Assembly: GCA_023431205.1 (NCBI GenBank)
Contig: JAEYXQ010000079.1
Location: 1 to 24,939, forward strand
DNA from: Pseudomonadota bacterium
Lineage (GTDB): Bacteria > Pseudomonadota > Alphaproteobacteria > Rhizobiales > Devosiaceae
Reading direction: 5' to 3'
DNA: 24,939 nt
Shown here: in pieces, positions 1-8,300 of the stretch
How the letters are laid out: each line of letters opens with the position of its first letter
Position numbering within the stretch: position 1 is the stretch's first letter
Position numbers and translations under genes: made by a program
The notes under the pieces: generated by a model
Seen by the model: only the letters and a program-made list of their open reading frames with translations
What the model was told of the DNA's origin: nothing
The model's database searches: none

Positions 1-24
1 CTGAGGTGCTTGAACGGCCACCTT

Positions 25-302
25 GCGGCTGTGGCGGCATCTCAGGATGGACCCCCGCTTTCGCGGGGGTGACACCGGGGGTGTGATGAGGGAGCCGAGG
101 GACCGCACGTGCAGTGTTACCGACCTCGTGGTTCGACAGGCTCTCCATGAGGTCTAGGGAGCTTCGGTGGGACCGCTCTCATAGACCTCATCCTGAGCTC
201 GTCGAAGGACGAGGTCGCGGCTGGAGCGGCATCTCGGGATGGGCCGCCGCTTTCGCGAGGGTGACACCGGGGGTGTGGTGGGGGTGGTGAAGGAGCCGAG
301 GG
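25..302. repeat. Degenerate direct repeat pair at left edge (gene-free region)
   Basis: Two diverged copies, about 25-101 and 217-302, begin GCGGCTGKDGCGGCATCTC and share a GGATGG...CGCTTTCGCG...GGGTGACACCGGGGGTGTG core. Copy 1 holds a perfect 8-bp stem (51-58 with 63-70, loop TTTC); the second copy has lost it. The core resembles the element between fliE and fliQ (CCCGC-N-TTCGCGGG), so both probably belong to one dispersed intergenic family common in alphaproteobacteria. I see no convincing gene in 1-319. The copy-1 hairpin could act as a weak terminator downstream of flhB, but no T-tract follows it. Confidence 0.6.
124..214. repeat. Inverted pair of 29-bp dispersed repeat
   Basis: Positions 124-152 and 186-214 are inverted copies of a 29-bp sequence with CCTCGT...TTCGAC...CTC...ATGAGG at matching places. 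About 33 bp separate them, so the transcript could form a long imperfect hairpin. The right-hand copy reads CCTCATCCTGAGC then TCGTCGAAGGACGAGG, a sequence I know as an abundant intergenic repeat in alphaproteobacterial genomes (recall, not searched). The pair lies between the two direct-repeat copies, which makes 25-302 a composite repeat island. Confidence 0.6.
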
Positions 303-319
303 TTCGGCACCCCCGGGAA

Positions 320-1402
320 TTAGCGCGCCTTCCACCCTGCCCCGTGCTTGAGGCGCATGACGAAGCCGATGACTTCGGCGACCGCCTGGAAGTGTTCGCC
401 CGGGATGCTCTCGTCGACCTCCACGCTCGCGAACAGCGCGCGGGCCAAGGGCGGGTTCTCGACGATCGGGACGTCGTGTTCCTTGGCGACCTCGCGGATT
501 CGCAGGGCGACGGCATCGGCGCCCTTGGCGACGCATTGCGGCGCTTTCATCGAGCGATCGTATTTCAGCGCCACGGCGAAGTGGGTCGGGTTGGTGATGA
601 CCACGGTGGCGTCGGGAACGGCGGCCATCATGCGCTTGCGGGCACGCTCCTGTCGCAACTGGCGGATGCGGCCCTTCACATGCGGGTCGCCTTCCATCTG
701 CTTGTACTCGTCACGCGTCTCCTGCAGCGTCATCATCTGTCGCTTCCACCATTTGTGGCGGACATAGAAGTAGTCGGCGCCGGCAATGGCGGTGACGATG
801 ACAAGCACGGCCAGCAGGATCTTGATCCCGATCTCCTGGAACTCGGTCAGGATCAGCACCGGATCGGCAGTCATCAGGGTGTCGAGGCGATCGCGTTCGG
901 GCCAGACCACCACCACCACCACGGTACCGACGATGCTGATCTTCAACAGCCCCTTGAGGAAGTTCACCAGCGAATCGGTTGAAAACAGGCGCTTGAAGCC
1001 GGCGAGCGGAGAAATCTTGCTGAGCTTGGGGGTGATCGGCTCGACCGACAGCAGCGGCTTGTGCTGGAGCAGGTTGGCGAGGATGGCGCAGGCGGACAGC
1101 ACCACCAGCGGGATCAGCACGATGCCGACCATGGTCAGGGCAAGATTGTTGAAGAAGCTCCGAAAGCCGTTGCCGCCCAGTTCGAACCGGTCGGCCTCCA
1201 TGATCAGGACCTTGAGCGAGTCCGCCAAGGTAGCGCCCGTCGCCGGTGCCATCATGGCGAAAATCGCCGCCGAGCCCATCAGCATGAACCAGGTGACCAC
1301 TTCCTGGCTCTTGGCGACGTCGCCCTTCTTGTGCGCCTCCTCCAGCTTTTTTTGGGAAGGGTCTTCTGTTTTGGAGTCCTGTTCGGGGGCTTCGCTGGAC
1401 AA
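320..1402 (-). CDS. flhB: FlhB, flagellar export gate switch protein
   Basis: FlhB is the inner-membrane type III export protein that switches substrate specificity from rod/hook to filament. The 360-residue product has the usual length. It shows the charged N-terminus rich in KTE and KK, four hydrophobic segments (about 35-56, 86-112, 152-167, 192-213), a basic linker, and the autocleavage motif NPTH at 271-274 followed by the FlhB cytoplasmic domain. The start is TTG at 1402: no ATG or GTG fits the conserved N-terminus, and a GAGG lies about 8 nt upstream. It begins 3 nt after the fliR stop, so it is translationally coupled and last in the flgBC-fliEQR-flhB operon within the window. No strong terminator follows. 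Confidence 0.96.
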   Translation of the reverse strand: MSSEAPEQDSKTEDPSQKKLEEAHKKGDVAKSQEVVTWFMLMGSAAIFAMMAPATGATLADSLKVLIMEADRFELGGNGFRSFFNNLALTMVGIVLIPLVVLSACAILANLLQHKPLLSVEPITPKLSKISPLAGFKRLFSTDSLVNFLKGLLKISIVGTVVVVVVWPERDRLDTLMTADPVLILTEFQEIGIKILLAVLVIVTAIAGADYFYVRHKWWKRQMMTLQETRDEYKQMEGDPHVKGRIRQLRQERARKRMMAAVPDATVVITNPTHFAVALKYDRSMKAPQCVAKGADAVALRIREVAKEHDVPIVENPPLARALFASVEVDESIPGEHFQAVAEVIGFVMRLKHGAGWKAR

Positions 1403-1405
1403 CGG

Positions 1406-2173
1406 CTAACCTCGCCACATCGCCAGATGATTCTCGAAGCCGGTGAGGTAGAGCCCCATCATCATCGTCAGCAGCATGGCGAACAGGATGAGGCCGATGC
1501 CGATATTGGCGGGCATCAGCACGAAGAACACCTGCAAAGCCGGCATGAGCCGGGCCAGGATGCCGGCTCCAAGATTGAACACCAAGCCGAAGACGATGAA
1601 CGGCGCAGACATCTGCACTCCGATCGAGAAGGCGCTGGCGACGGTGCGGATTGCGAGTTGCGCCGCATCGTCGAACATCAGCTCGATATCGAGCGGAAAC
1701 GCCATGTAGCTGTCATAGGTCGCCGCCAGGGCCATGTGGTGCAGGTCGGTGGCAAAGATCAGCGTCATGCCAAGAAAGCTGAGAAAGCTGCCGAATACCG
1801 CGCCCTGAATGCCAGCCTGGGTTGGGTCTGCAGTCATGGCGACAGAGAGGCCGGTCTGGAAGGCGATGATCGAACCGGCTACCTGCGTCGCCATTACCGT
1901 GATCCGCACGATGGCGCCGAGAATGAGGCCGACAGCGAGTTCGTGGAAGAGCAGACCGATGACGCCGATCTGGGACTGCGGCATCGGCGGCAGCACGGGC
2001 GACAGCAAAGGGTAGACGACCAGGGTGAAGGCCAGCGCAAAGCCGAGCCGCATACGGGCCGGGATCAGGTCTTCGCCCAAAGCCGGCATCAGCATCAGGA
2101 TAGCGCCGATCCGGGTGAACAGCAGCAGGTAAGCGAAGGCGACGCCCGGCAGCCAATCGAGCGCGATGGTCAC
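1406..2173 (-). CDS. fliR: FliR, flagellar export gate component
   Basis: FliR forms the core of the export gate with FliP and FliQ inside the MS ring. The 255-residue protein is strongly hydrophobic along its length, with about six membrane segments. It starts with the family pattern of a short polar head followed by FAYLLLFTRIGAILMLMP, and has the later ENHLAMW-type C-terminus. The start is GTG at 2173, preceded by GGAGG about 8 nt upstream. Only 3 nt separate it from the fliQ stop and 3 nt from the flhB start, so fliQ-fliR-flhB is a tight unit. There are no unusual features. Identity is essentially certain from sequence and order. Confidence 0.96.
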   Translation of the reverse strand: MTIALDWLPGVAFAYLLLFTRIGAILMLMPALGEDLIPARMRLGFALAFTLVVYPLLSPVLPPMPQSQIGVIGLLFHELAVGLILGAIVRITVMATQVAGSIIAFQTGLSVAMTADPTQAGIQGAVFGSFLSFLGMTLIFATDLHHMALAATYDSYMAFPLDIELMFDDAAQLAIRTVASAFSIGVQMSAPFIVFGLVFNLGAGILARLMPALQVFFVLMPANIGIGLILFAMLLTMMMGLYLTGFENHLAMWRG

Positions 2174-2176
2174 CGC

Positions 2177-2443
2177 CTAGCCTCCGACGATGATCAGGTC
2201 GACCACGCGCGTCATGTATCCGCCCATGGTGGCGCCAAGGAACGGCAGGGCCACCAGCAGGGTGACGAAGATGGCGATGATCTTGGGCACGAACACCAGG
2301 GTCTGTTCCTGGATCTGGGTGAGCGCCTGGAAGAGAGCAATGATCACGCCCACCACCAGCCCGACGACCATCATCGGCGCCGAAACGATGATCAGCGTCC
2401 AGATGCCGTCGCTGGCGATGTCGAGCACTTCGGCGCCGGTCAT
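2177..2443 (-). CDS. fliQ: FliQ, flagellar export gate component
   Basis: FliQ is the small two-helix subunit of the FliPQR export gate. The 88-residue product matches the family length. It has two long hydrophobic segments (about 15-39 and 50-74) joined by the conserved IQEQTLVFVPK loop. It starts at ATG 2443 with only a weak purine stretch (GAAAG) upstream. That is notable because the 129-bp gap to fliE holds a palindromic repeat rather than the tight spacing of the rest of the operon. Translation may depend on readthrough past that hairpin or on a separate start of transcription. fliR follows 3 nt later. Confidence 0.96.
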   Translation of the reverse strand: MTGAEVLDIASDGIWTLIIVSAPMMVVGLVVGVIIALFQALTQIQEQTLVFVPKIIAIFVTLLVALPFLGATMGGYMTRVVDLIIVGG

Positions 2444-2480
2444 GGCGGGCTTTCACGAATCGTTACCGGCTTATCGTAGC

Positions 2481-2568
2481 ACCGCGCCATTCCCGCGAAG
2501 GCGGGAATCCATTCACGCGGGTTGGCTCCTGGGGAGAATGGAGCCCGCCTGCACGGGAATGGCGCGGT
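2481..2568. repeat. Palindromic intergenic repeat inside the flagellar operon
   Basis: An 88-bp element is bounded by a perfect 15-bp inverted repeat (ACCGCGCCATTCCCG at 2481-2495 and its complement at 2554-2568). Nested in its left arm is a second hairpin, ATTCCCGC-GAAG-GCGGGAAT (2489-2508). The arms match the widespread alphaproteobacterial GGATTCCCGC-TTCGCGGGAAT type repeat. It fills nearly all of the 129-bp fliE-fliQ gap, which is unusually wide for this operon. In RNA it would fold into a strong structure that could stabilise the upstream flgB-flgC-fliE part or lower fliQ-fliR-flhB expression. Confidence 0.8.
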
Positions 2569-2572
2569 GACG

Positions 2573-2908
2573 TCAGATCGGCATCCGCATGATCTCTTCA
2601 TAGGCCGAGATGACGCGGTCGCGGACGGTGACCATGGACTCGATGGCGATCTCGGTCTGGCTGAGAGCGGTGACCATGTCGACCACATTGGCCTTGCCGT
2701 TGACCATGTCGATGGCCATGGCGTCGCTGGCGCGGCCCGCCTCGACGACGCCCTGCACCTGCTGGGCGAGGATGTCGGCGAAATTGCCACCGGCGCCGGG
2801 CGCTGCGAGCGCGGTCATGTCCGTCTGCGGCTTGGCCGCCTGCTGGATCAGGCGCTGGGCGTTGCCATAGGCGGCGGCCGCAGCGTTGAAGGGGGTGTTG
2901 ATGGCCAT
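2573..2908 (-). CDS. fliE: FliE, MS ring-rod junction protein
   Basis: FliE joins the MS ring to the proximal rod and is an early export substrate. The 111-residue product has the FliE pattern: a variable Ala/Gln-rich N-terminus, then FADILAQQVQGVVEAGR, then the conserved C-terminal helix with VDMVTALSQTEIAIESM and VRDRVISAYEEIMRMPI. It starts at ATG 2908, with GGAGG about 8 nt upstream. It lies 15 nt downstream of flgC. The palindromic repeat begins just after its stop codon (5 nt). There are no missing parts. Confidence 0.96.
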   Translation of the reverse strand: MAINTPFNAAAAAYGNAQRLIQQAAKPQTDMTALAAPGAGGNFADILAQQVQGVVEAGRASDAMAIDMVNGKANVVDMVTALSQTEIAIESMVTVRDRVISAYEEIMRMPI

Positions 2909-2923
2909 GGCTCAGCCTCCGGA

Positions 2924-3334
2924 TCAGCCGCGCAGGATATCGAGGGTGCGGCCCAGCATCTGCCGGGTCACGGTGACGACGTTGAGGTTGGCCTCGTAGG
3001 TGCGCTGGGCCTCGCGCATGTCCATGGTCTCGATCAGCGTGTTGACGTTGGGGTACTGGACGTACCCCGTCTCGTCGGCGGCGGGGTGTCCCGGCTCGTA
3101 GCGCGAGGTGAAGTCGCTCATGTCGTAGGCCAGCCGCCCCACCTCGACGATGCGGCCGCCGATGTCGGTGTCGAGCACAGCGGAAAAGGTCGGCACGCGG
3201 CGGCGGTATGGTTCGGCGCCGGGCTCGGTGGCGGCGGAATCGGCATTGGCGATGTTCTCGGCGATCACCCGCATGCGGGCGGTCTGTGCATGCATGCCGG
3301 TGGCGGCGATCTTGAGCGAGGAGTTGAAATCCAT
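2924..3334 (-). CDS. flgC: FlgC, proximal rod protein
   Basis: FlgC is a proximal rod subunit exported through the flagellar type III system. The 136-residue product has the rod/hook N-terminal signature (SSLKIAATGMHAQTARMRVIAENIANADS) split over residues 5-33. It also has the C-terminal family motif ending in YEANLNVVTVTRQMLGRTLDI. The open frame runs much further upstream, but ATG 3334 is chosen because the family starts MDFxxSLxIAA and a GAGGA lies about 9 nt before it. It follows flgB with an 11-nt gap and precedes fliE. No anomalies. Confidence 0.96.
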   Translation of the reverse strand: MDFNSSLKIAATGMHAQTARMRVIAENIANADSAATEPGAEPYRRRVPTFSAVLDTDIGGRIVEVGRLAYDMSDFTSRYEPGHPAADETGYVQYPNVNTLIETMDMREAQRTYEANLNVVTVTRQMLGRTLDILRG

Positions 3335-3345
3335 GCCAGCGTTCC

Positions 3346-3750
3346 TCAGGCCTGCCGACCAAGCGCGGTGCGGATGATCTTGATCGACTTCTGGTAGAGC
3401 GTGGTGGCGGCCTGGTAGTCCATCAGGTTGGTGGTGACTTTCATCATCTCGTCCTCGAGGGTCACGCCATTGCCTTCTGGCGTGATCTCGAAACTGGCCA
3501 TGCGCTGCGCATCGAAGCCGCCCGGTGCACCACCGGCAGAAAAATGCAGCGGCTGCGTCACGCTGGTGGTAACCGAAGCGGTGGAGAAAGCCCCGTGCCG
3601 GCCGGCAAAGTCGTACTGGGCGAGATCCCGGCCGGTGTAGCCGGGCGTCTCGGCGTTGGCGACGTTTTCGGCCAGCAGGCCCTGTCGTGCCTGATGCCAG
3701 CGCATCTTGTCGGTGAGTGCCGAAAACACCGGCATGTCGAGAAGGCCCAT
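3346..3750 (-). CDS. flgB: FlgB, proximal rod protein
   Basis: FlgB is the proximal rod subunit that sits on FliE. The product has the signature KMRWHQARQGLLAENVAN followed by AETPGYTGRDL, and a C-terminal YQKSIKIIRTALG helix. I place the start at ATG 3750 (134 residues, beginning MGLLDMPVFS): this matches the alphaproteobacterial family start, and a GGAG lies 9 nt upstream. An ATG at 3765 and a TTG at 3795 are possible but lack a ribosome site. It is first in its operon. The CtrA box at 3814-3829 would place transcription start near 3780, and the palindrome at 3790-3809 covers the expected -10 region. Confidence 0.95.
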   Translation of the reverse strand: MGLLDMPVFSALTDKMRWHQARQGLLAENVANAETPGYTGRDLAQYDFAGRHGAFSTASVTTSVTQPLHFSAGGAPGGFDAQRMASFEITPEGNGVTLEDEMMKVTTNLMDYQAATTLYQKSIKIIRTALGRQA

Positions 3751-3789
3751 CGGCCATTGCTCCATCGAGTCGCGTGGGGTAACCCCGAT

Positions 3790-3809
3790 GGGCAATTCTT
3801 GCCGGGCCC
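3790..3809. promoter_or_regulatory. FlbD (ftr)-like palindrome upstream of flgB
   Basis: On the minus strand this reads GGGCCCGGCAAGAATTGCCC. It matches the site at 23888-23907 at 18 of 20 positions and contains CCGGCA-N5-TGCC. It lies 4 bp from the CtrA box on the flgB side, where the flgB -10 region should be, as expected for a repressor of an early promoter. The assignment to FlbD rests on similarity to Caulobacter ftr elements as I recall them, and on the presence of fliX in the window. Confidence 0.6.
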
Positions 3810-3813
3810 ATGG

Positions 3814-3829
3814 TTAACAGCGCGTTAAC
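3814..3829. promoter_or_regulatory. Perfect CtrA-type box, flgB/fliO
   Basis: TTAA-CAGCGCG-TTAAC is an exact match to the CtrA full site TTAA-N7-TTAAC. The flanks extend it to GGTTAAC...GTTAACC, so it is an equally good site on both strands and could serve flgB leftward and fliO rightward. Placed as a -35 region, it predicts transcription start near 3780 for flgB (30 nt leader) and near 3862 for fliO (about 65 nt leader). No sigma-54 element is present here. Confidence 0.78.
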
Positions 3830-3926
3830 CCGGCTGCGGTGTTGCGGTTTAGCCCTCGCATATTGCAAGTGGCAGCCGCTAAGTAGGCACTATCTGCCGC
3901 ACGGATTCGGCAGGACGGGAGTACAC

Positions 3927-4553
3927 ATGCAGTTCCTCACCAGCCTTTTCGGCGCCGAGAATACTCTGATCACCGCGCTGCTGGCGCTCGGCATCGTCCT
4001 CGTGCTCATTGTGCTCGGGGTGTGGCTCTTGAAGCTGGTGTTCTCCGCCTCCTCCAATATCGGCCGCGGCCGCAACCGGCGCCTGTCGGTGGTGGACACA
4101 CTGGCGCTCGATCCGAAGCGGCAGTTGGTGATCGTGCGGCGCGACAATGTCGAGCACCTGCTGCTGGTGGGCGGGCCGCAGGACATCGTGGTCGAGGGCG
4201 GCATCGCGGTTGAGGAGGCTCCGGCCGCGCCACAGCAGAGCCGGCGCCCGATCCCGGCTGTCGGCGGGCGCCGCCCTGCCCCGGCCCAGAATGCCCCGGC
4301 AGCCTCGCCGGCAGCGCCTGCCACGGCCATCGAGCAGTTGCGCCAGAGCGGCCAGCCCACCGATCGCAAGCAGCACCTGTCGCTGCGCCACACCGGCCTG
4401 TTGCGGCCCATAGGGGAGAACCGCCCGGTTTCCCCTGAAAACGGCGGCCCTGCCGGTCGCCCCGGCTCCGACTCAGCTAAAGAGGACGAAGCCCAGCGGC
4501 AGGTAGAAGGCGGCAATCTTGAGCAGAACGGCGGCGAAGCCCGGCAGAACTGA
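3927..4553 (+). CDS. fliO: FliO, flagellar export assembly factor
   Basis: FliO is a bitopic membrane protein that helps assemble the FliP ring. The 208-residue product has one membrane segment (about 13-35), then the short FliO domain with RRLSVVDTLALDPKRQLVIV at about 51-70 and the following HLLLVGGPQDIVVE. A long Pro/Ala-rich and then polar tail of about 110 residues follows, which is poorly conserved and typical of alphaproteobacteria. The frame extends upstream to 3810, but ATG 3927 is chosen because a GGGAG lies about 6 nt before it and the membrane segment then sits near the N-terminus. Its 3' end overlaps fliP by 35 nt. Confidence 0.88.
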   Translation: MQFLTSLFGAENTLITALLALGIVLVLIVLGVWLLKLVFSASSNIGRGRNRRLSVVDTLALDPKRQLVIVRRDNVEHLLLVGGPQDIVVEGGIAVEEAPAAPQQSRRPIPAVGGRRPAPAQNAPAASPAAPATAIEQLRQSGQPTDRKQHLSLRHTGLLRPIGENRPVSPENGGPAGRPGSDSAKEDEAQRQVEGGNLEQNGGEARQN

Positions 4554-5316
4554 GCGCGCCTCCCGCCGCCTGCGAAAGCTGCTGCCCTGGGGGGCGGTGG
4601 CGGGCTTCGCCCTGCTGCTGCTGACCTCGGGCATTGCGAGCGCGCAGGAAATCGCCATCGATTTCGGCGACGACACCACTCTGACCGAGCGGGCGATCCA
4701 GCTCATCGGGCTAACCACGGTGCTGTCGCTGGCGCCATCCATCCTGGTGATGGTCACCAGCTTCACCCGTATCGTGGTGGTGCTGTCGCTGCTGCGCACC
4801 GCGATCGGCTTGCAGACAGCGCCGCCAAACACCGTGATGGTGTCGCTGGCGCTGTTCCTGACCCTGTTCATCATGCAGCCGACGCTGCAGCAGAGCTATG
4901 ACGCCGGCATTGCGCCGCTGATGGCGGGCGAGATCGAGTTCACCGAGGCCTTTGAGGCCAGCGCCGCGCCGATCCATGAATTCATGCGCGCCAATGTCCG
5001 CCAGCAGGACCTTGCGCTGTTCTACGACCTCACCGAAGCCGAGGTTCCGGACGAGCCGGAGGCCATTCCGCTGCAACTGCTGATCCCGGCCTTCATCATC
5101 TCCGAACTGAGGCGGGCGTTCGAGATCGGCTTTTTGCTGTTCCTGCCCTTCGTCATCATCGACATGGTGGTCGCCTCGGTGCTGATGAGCATGGGCATGA
5201 TGATGCTGCCGCCGGTGGTGATCTCGCTGCCGTTCAAGCTGATCTTCTTCGTGCTGGTGGACGGCTGGTACCTGGTCGCCGGCTCGCTGGTGCGCAGCTT
5301 CGTCAGCGGCGGGTAG
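4519..5316 (+). CDS. fliP: FliP, flagellar export gate component
   Basis: FliP is the main pore-forming subunit of the export gate. The product has a cleavable-type signal (hydrophobic stretch about 29-41, then ASAQE) and the conserved LSLAPSILVMVTSFTRIVVV at about 71-90. The central loop has the LIPAFIISELRRAFEIGF motif, and the C-terminal pair of membrane helices contains DMVVASVLMSMGMMMLPP. The best start is TTG 4519 (265 residues), inside the end of fliO with a weak AAGG upstream; no ATG or GTG before the signal peptide fits. It ends 2 nt from the stop of the convergent 1133-residue gene. fliP sits apart from fliQR, as in Caulobacter. Confidence 0.95.
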   Translation: MSRTAAKPGRTERASRRLRKLLPWGAVAGFALLLLTSGIASAQEIAIDFGDDTTLTERAIQLIGLTTVLSLAPSILVMVTSFTRIVVVLSLLRTAIGLQTAPPNTVMVSLALFLTLFIMQPTLQQSYDAGIAPLMAGEIEFTEAFEASAAPIHEFMRANVRQQDLALFYDLTEAEVPDEPEAIPLQLLIPAFIISELRRAFEIGFLLFLPFVIIDMVVASVLMSMGMMMLPPVVISLPFKLIFFVLVDGWYLVAGSLVRSFVSGG

Positions 5317-5318
5317 TC

Positions 5319-8300
5319 TCAGCTCGCGCTCGAGACGTTGGCGCTTGCCACCTTCTCGGTGGTCTCGGCAGCCGTTAGCGGCGCCAGCGCCCCGTCTGCA
5401 CCATAGGTGGCGCGGTAAGCCGCCAGGAACGCATCGATCCCCTCGACGCCGGCAACCTGGCTGGCGACCTGCTTGAACTCGAGGCTGGTGATCTGCGGAT
5501 TGGCGCTGACGAGGTCAAACATGGGCCACTCGGGCGTCGTCACCATGGCGTCGCCGAACTTGCTCCGCAGGCGCGACAGGCTGAGGCCATCGCCGGCCAG
5601 CGAATAGCCGACCGCCGCCTTGACGATGCCCAGCCGCGCCGTCGGGGTGAGTGGGCCGCGGCCAAGCTCGCCGGCATAGAGCGCTTCGATCATGCCGCCA
5701 GCGACATCGTAGCGCCGGGCCCGCCAGTTGGCGTCGATCCGGAGTTGCACCACGTCCGGCCCTTCGAGGTCGCGCAGCATGTCGAGCGCGAGTTCGTCAC
5801 GGCCGGCATCGATCAGCGCTCGAGCCTCGAGCACCCGGCGCTGGCGAACAAGCGTGTCGGGCATGCTGGCAAGACGGGTATCCGTAAGCACGCGCAGCGC
5901 GTCCTGCGGGCGCCGGTTGGCGAGATAGATCACGGCGAGATCGGCTGCCACCTGGGCCCGCGCAATGCCGCGCAGGCGGTTGTCGAGCTGGTACTGCAGC
6001 AGTTCGCTGGCCTGCTGCAGCAGGTCCATGCGGACCAGCCGGCGCGCGAGGTTGCGGATCATCTCGTCGCCGCGAAGGCCTGGAGGTGTCAGCGGGCTGA
6101 AATCGTAGAACAGCGCCAGCGCTTCCACCGGGCCAATGGAGTCGGCGAGGCCATCAAGGAACAGCTGGCCGAACACCTGCTGGGCCTGATCACGCAATGC
6201 GGTGATGGGCGGGCTTTCCGGATAGTTGGCGACCGCCTGCTGCACGGTCTCGAAGCCGGAGCGGTACTGGCCGTTGCGGAAGTAGAATTCGGCCAGCAGC
6301 TTCTGCATGTCGGCCTCGAGCGTATTGCCGCGCCACAGCATGGCTTCGGCGGCCAGAGTCTGCGTGGCCTTGGCGAGGTCGAGCTTGCCGGCCTGATCGA
6401 GCAGCCGCAGCGTTCGGTACACCGCCTCGGCGCGCGTGGGGCGCACATCGGCCGCGATCACCTGCCCATAGGTGTCGAGGGCCTCCTGGTCGCGACCGCG
6501 CAGCTCATCCACGCGCCCCGAGAGCAGTTGATACTGCGTCAGGTCTTCCTTGCCGAGATCGGCGATTTCGATGCGGTCGAGGAACCGTTCGGCCATGGCC
6601 GGATCATTGGTCTCGATGCCGGCCCGAATGGCCGCGAAATAGAAGTCGTTTCGCGCCCATTCGGGATAGTAGGACAGCACATCCTGCGCTTCGATGGCGT
6701 CCAGCCTGGCGCCCTTGTAGTCGAAGGTTTCCACCCGGGCGATGGTGCGCCAGACCAGCGCGTCGATGTCCTGGCCCATGCTGGGGGTGTTGAGAATGGC
6801 CAGCGCATCTCGCGGACGGCCGGCCATGGTGGTGGCAATGGCCCGGCTTATGCGCAGCTTGCGGGTCAAGGCGTCGGAATCGAGGCTGTTCTCCATGGCG
6901 TTCAACACGCCAATGGCCTCATAGCTCAACTCATGGGCCAGATAGAGCTGGGCGAGGTCGAGCCGGGCCGCGTCGCGTTGCCGGCCCTCGGCTGCAGCTG
7001 CCGCGGCCTGAAGCTCTTCAAGCCTTGCGTTGAACTCGGCAGGAGTCGCCGTGGCGAGCCGCGTGAGATCAACGAAACCTGACCTCGGGACTTCTCCCGT
7101 AACGGCTGCGCTGAGGCGCGGCCCCTCGCTCGCCGAAACGGTGAGGCCGCCGGGTGTGCTGACCACCGCCAGGGAGCTCTCGACAGCGACCGACACATCC
7201 GGCGTCTCCGGCTTCAGCACCAGGCCATGCACGCTGCGGAGAGCAGAGAACTCGACGAAGTCGAAAGCACGGGTGACGCCCCGTGCCGGCGGGAAGGTGG
7301 TGACCACCTTCAGAACGTCGCCCACGACTGGGTCGCGGAAATCATGCACGCGGGCCGGACGGGACAGATCGGCGGTGACCTCGAAATTGCCCTCGATGTC
7401 GCGCCGGCGGCCAAGCTCGACGGGTTGCGTCGGGGTGAGCAGGATGTCGCCCAGCGACAGGACCCAGGCCATGCCTTCGGACCCGAGCGTGGCCAGGCGG
7501 TCCTGCGCCAGATCGATCCTGACCACCTGCGTATCGCCGGCGGGGATGATGGAGAAATCGCTGGCGATTGCCTCGAAATCCGTCGCCTGTGCTGGCGGCA
7601 CGATGCCGGCCGTAGTGTCGAACAACATCCACACGACGTCGCCACGGCGGAACACGGCAGCCGGGGTATCCTGCTCGAAGGGGAAGACCACCCGGACGGT
7701 AGAGCCGAGAACGCTGACGAAGGGCTGAACCGTTTGCTGGTGGGTCGCAGGATAGAGTGCATCCACCGGAACAGGGTTTTCGAGAGCGCGCGGCTGGCCT
7801 GCGGCACTAGCCTCCGCGGTCTCGACGACGTCCGCCACCTCGAATGCCGGGGGCGCCGCCCCCGCAATGTCCACATCGAGCACGTAGCGACCCGGAGCGA
7901 GTTCGTAGAAGCGGGGGGTCACCCCCTCGGCCAGCTCCAGGGTGACCGCCGACCCGTCGGGACTTGAGCTGCTGGATATGGCCGTCACTTCCGGCGGCAG
8001 GTTCAGCGCGAGGTCGCGCAGATCGAGGTCGACCGGCCATTCGAAGCCGATAACCGCAAGGTTCTGGTCCTGCCGGAACTCGGCAGTGGTGGGCACGCTC
8101 CAGTCGAACTGCACGCGCAGGAACGTCGGGTTGCGACCGATGCGGATGTCGGCCCGAGGATCAAGTTCCTCCACGGCCGCTGCCTTGCGCTCGCGCTCGG
8201 CGCGGATGGCAGCCTCCTTGGCGCGGCGGGCGAGATCATCGATGATGTCCTGCGGCAGCGGCGGGGGCATGCCCTGCCAGCTCTGCGGAAGCAGGTCGAT

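Noticed and set aside
117..536. Long open frames near the left edge on the minus strand, overlapping the repeats and the flhB 3' end
   Set aside because: They run through repeat sequence and out of frame with flhB; composition is Arg/Pro-rich as in antisense or off-frame reading of high-GC DNA, and no ribosome site or family pattern is seen.
1061..2479. 472-residue plus-strand frame opposite fliR/fliQ and flhB
   Set aside because: His/Asp/Gln-rich translation is the usual antisense shadow of hydrophobic high-GC genes; the minus-strand genes are certain.
3346..3795. Longer flgB starting at TTG 3795
   Set aside because: The extra residues have no family match, no ribosome site precedes them, and the start would fall within the promoter palindrome.
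3886..3900. Possible sigma-54 element (GGCAC...GC) upstream of fliO
   Set aside because: The GG and GC are 11 bp apart rather than 10, and the -12 half is poor; the CtrA box explains the region better.
5745..7082. 445-residue plus-strand frame inside the large secreted protein gene
   Set aside because: Antisense to a gene with a clear signal peptide and operon context; no ribosome site.
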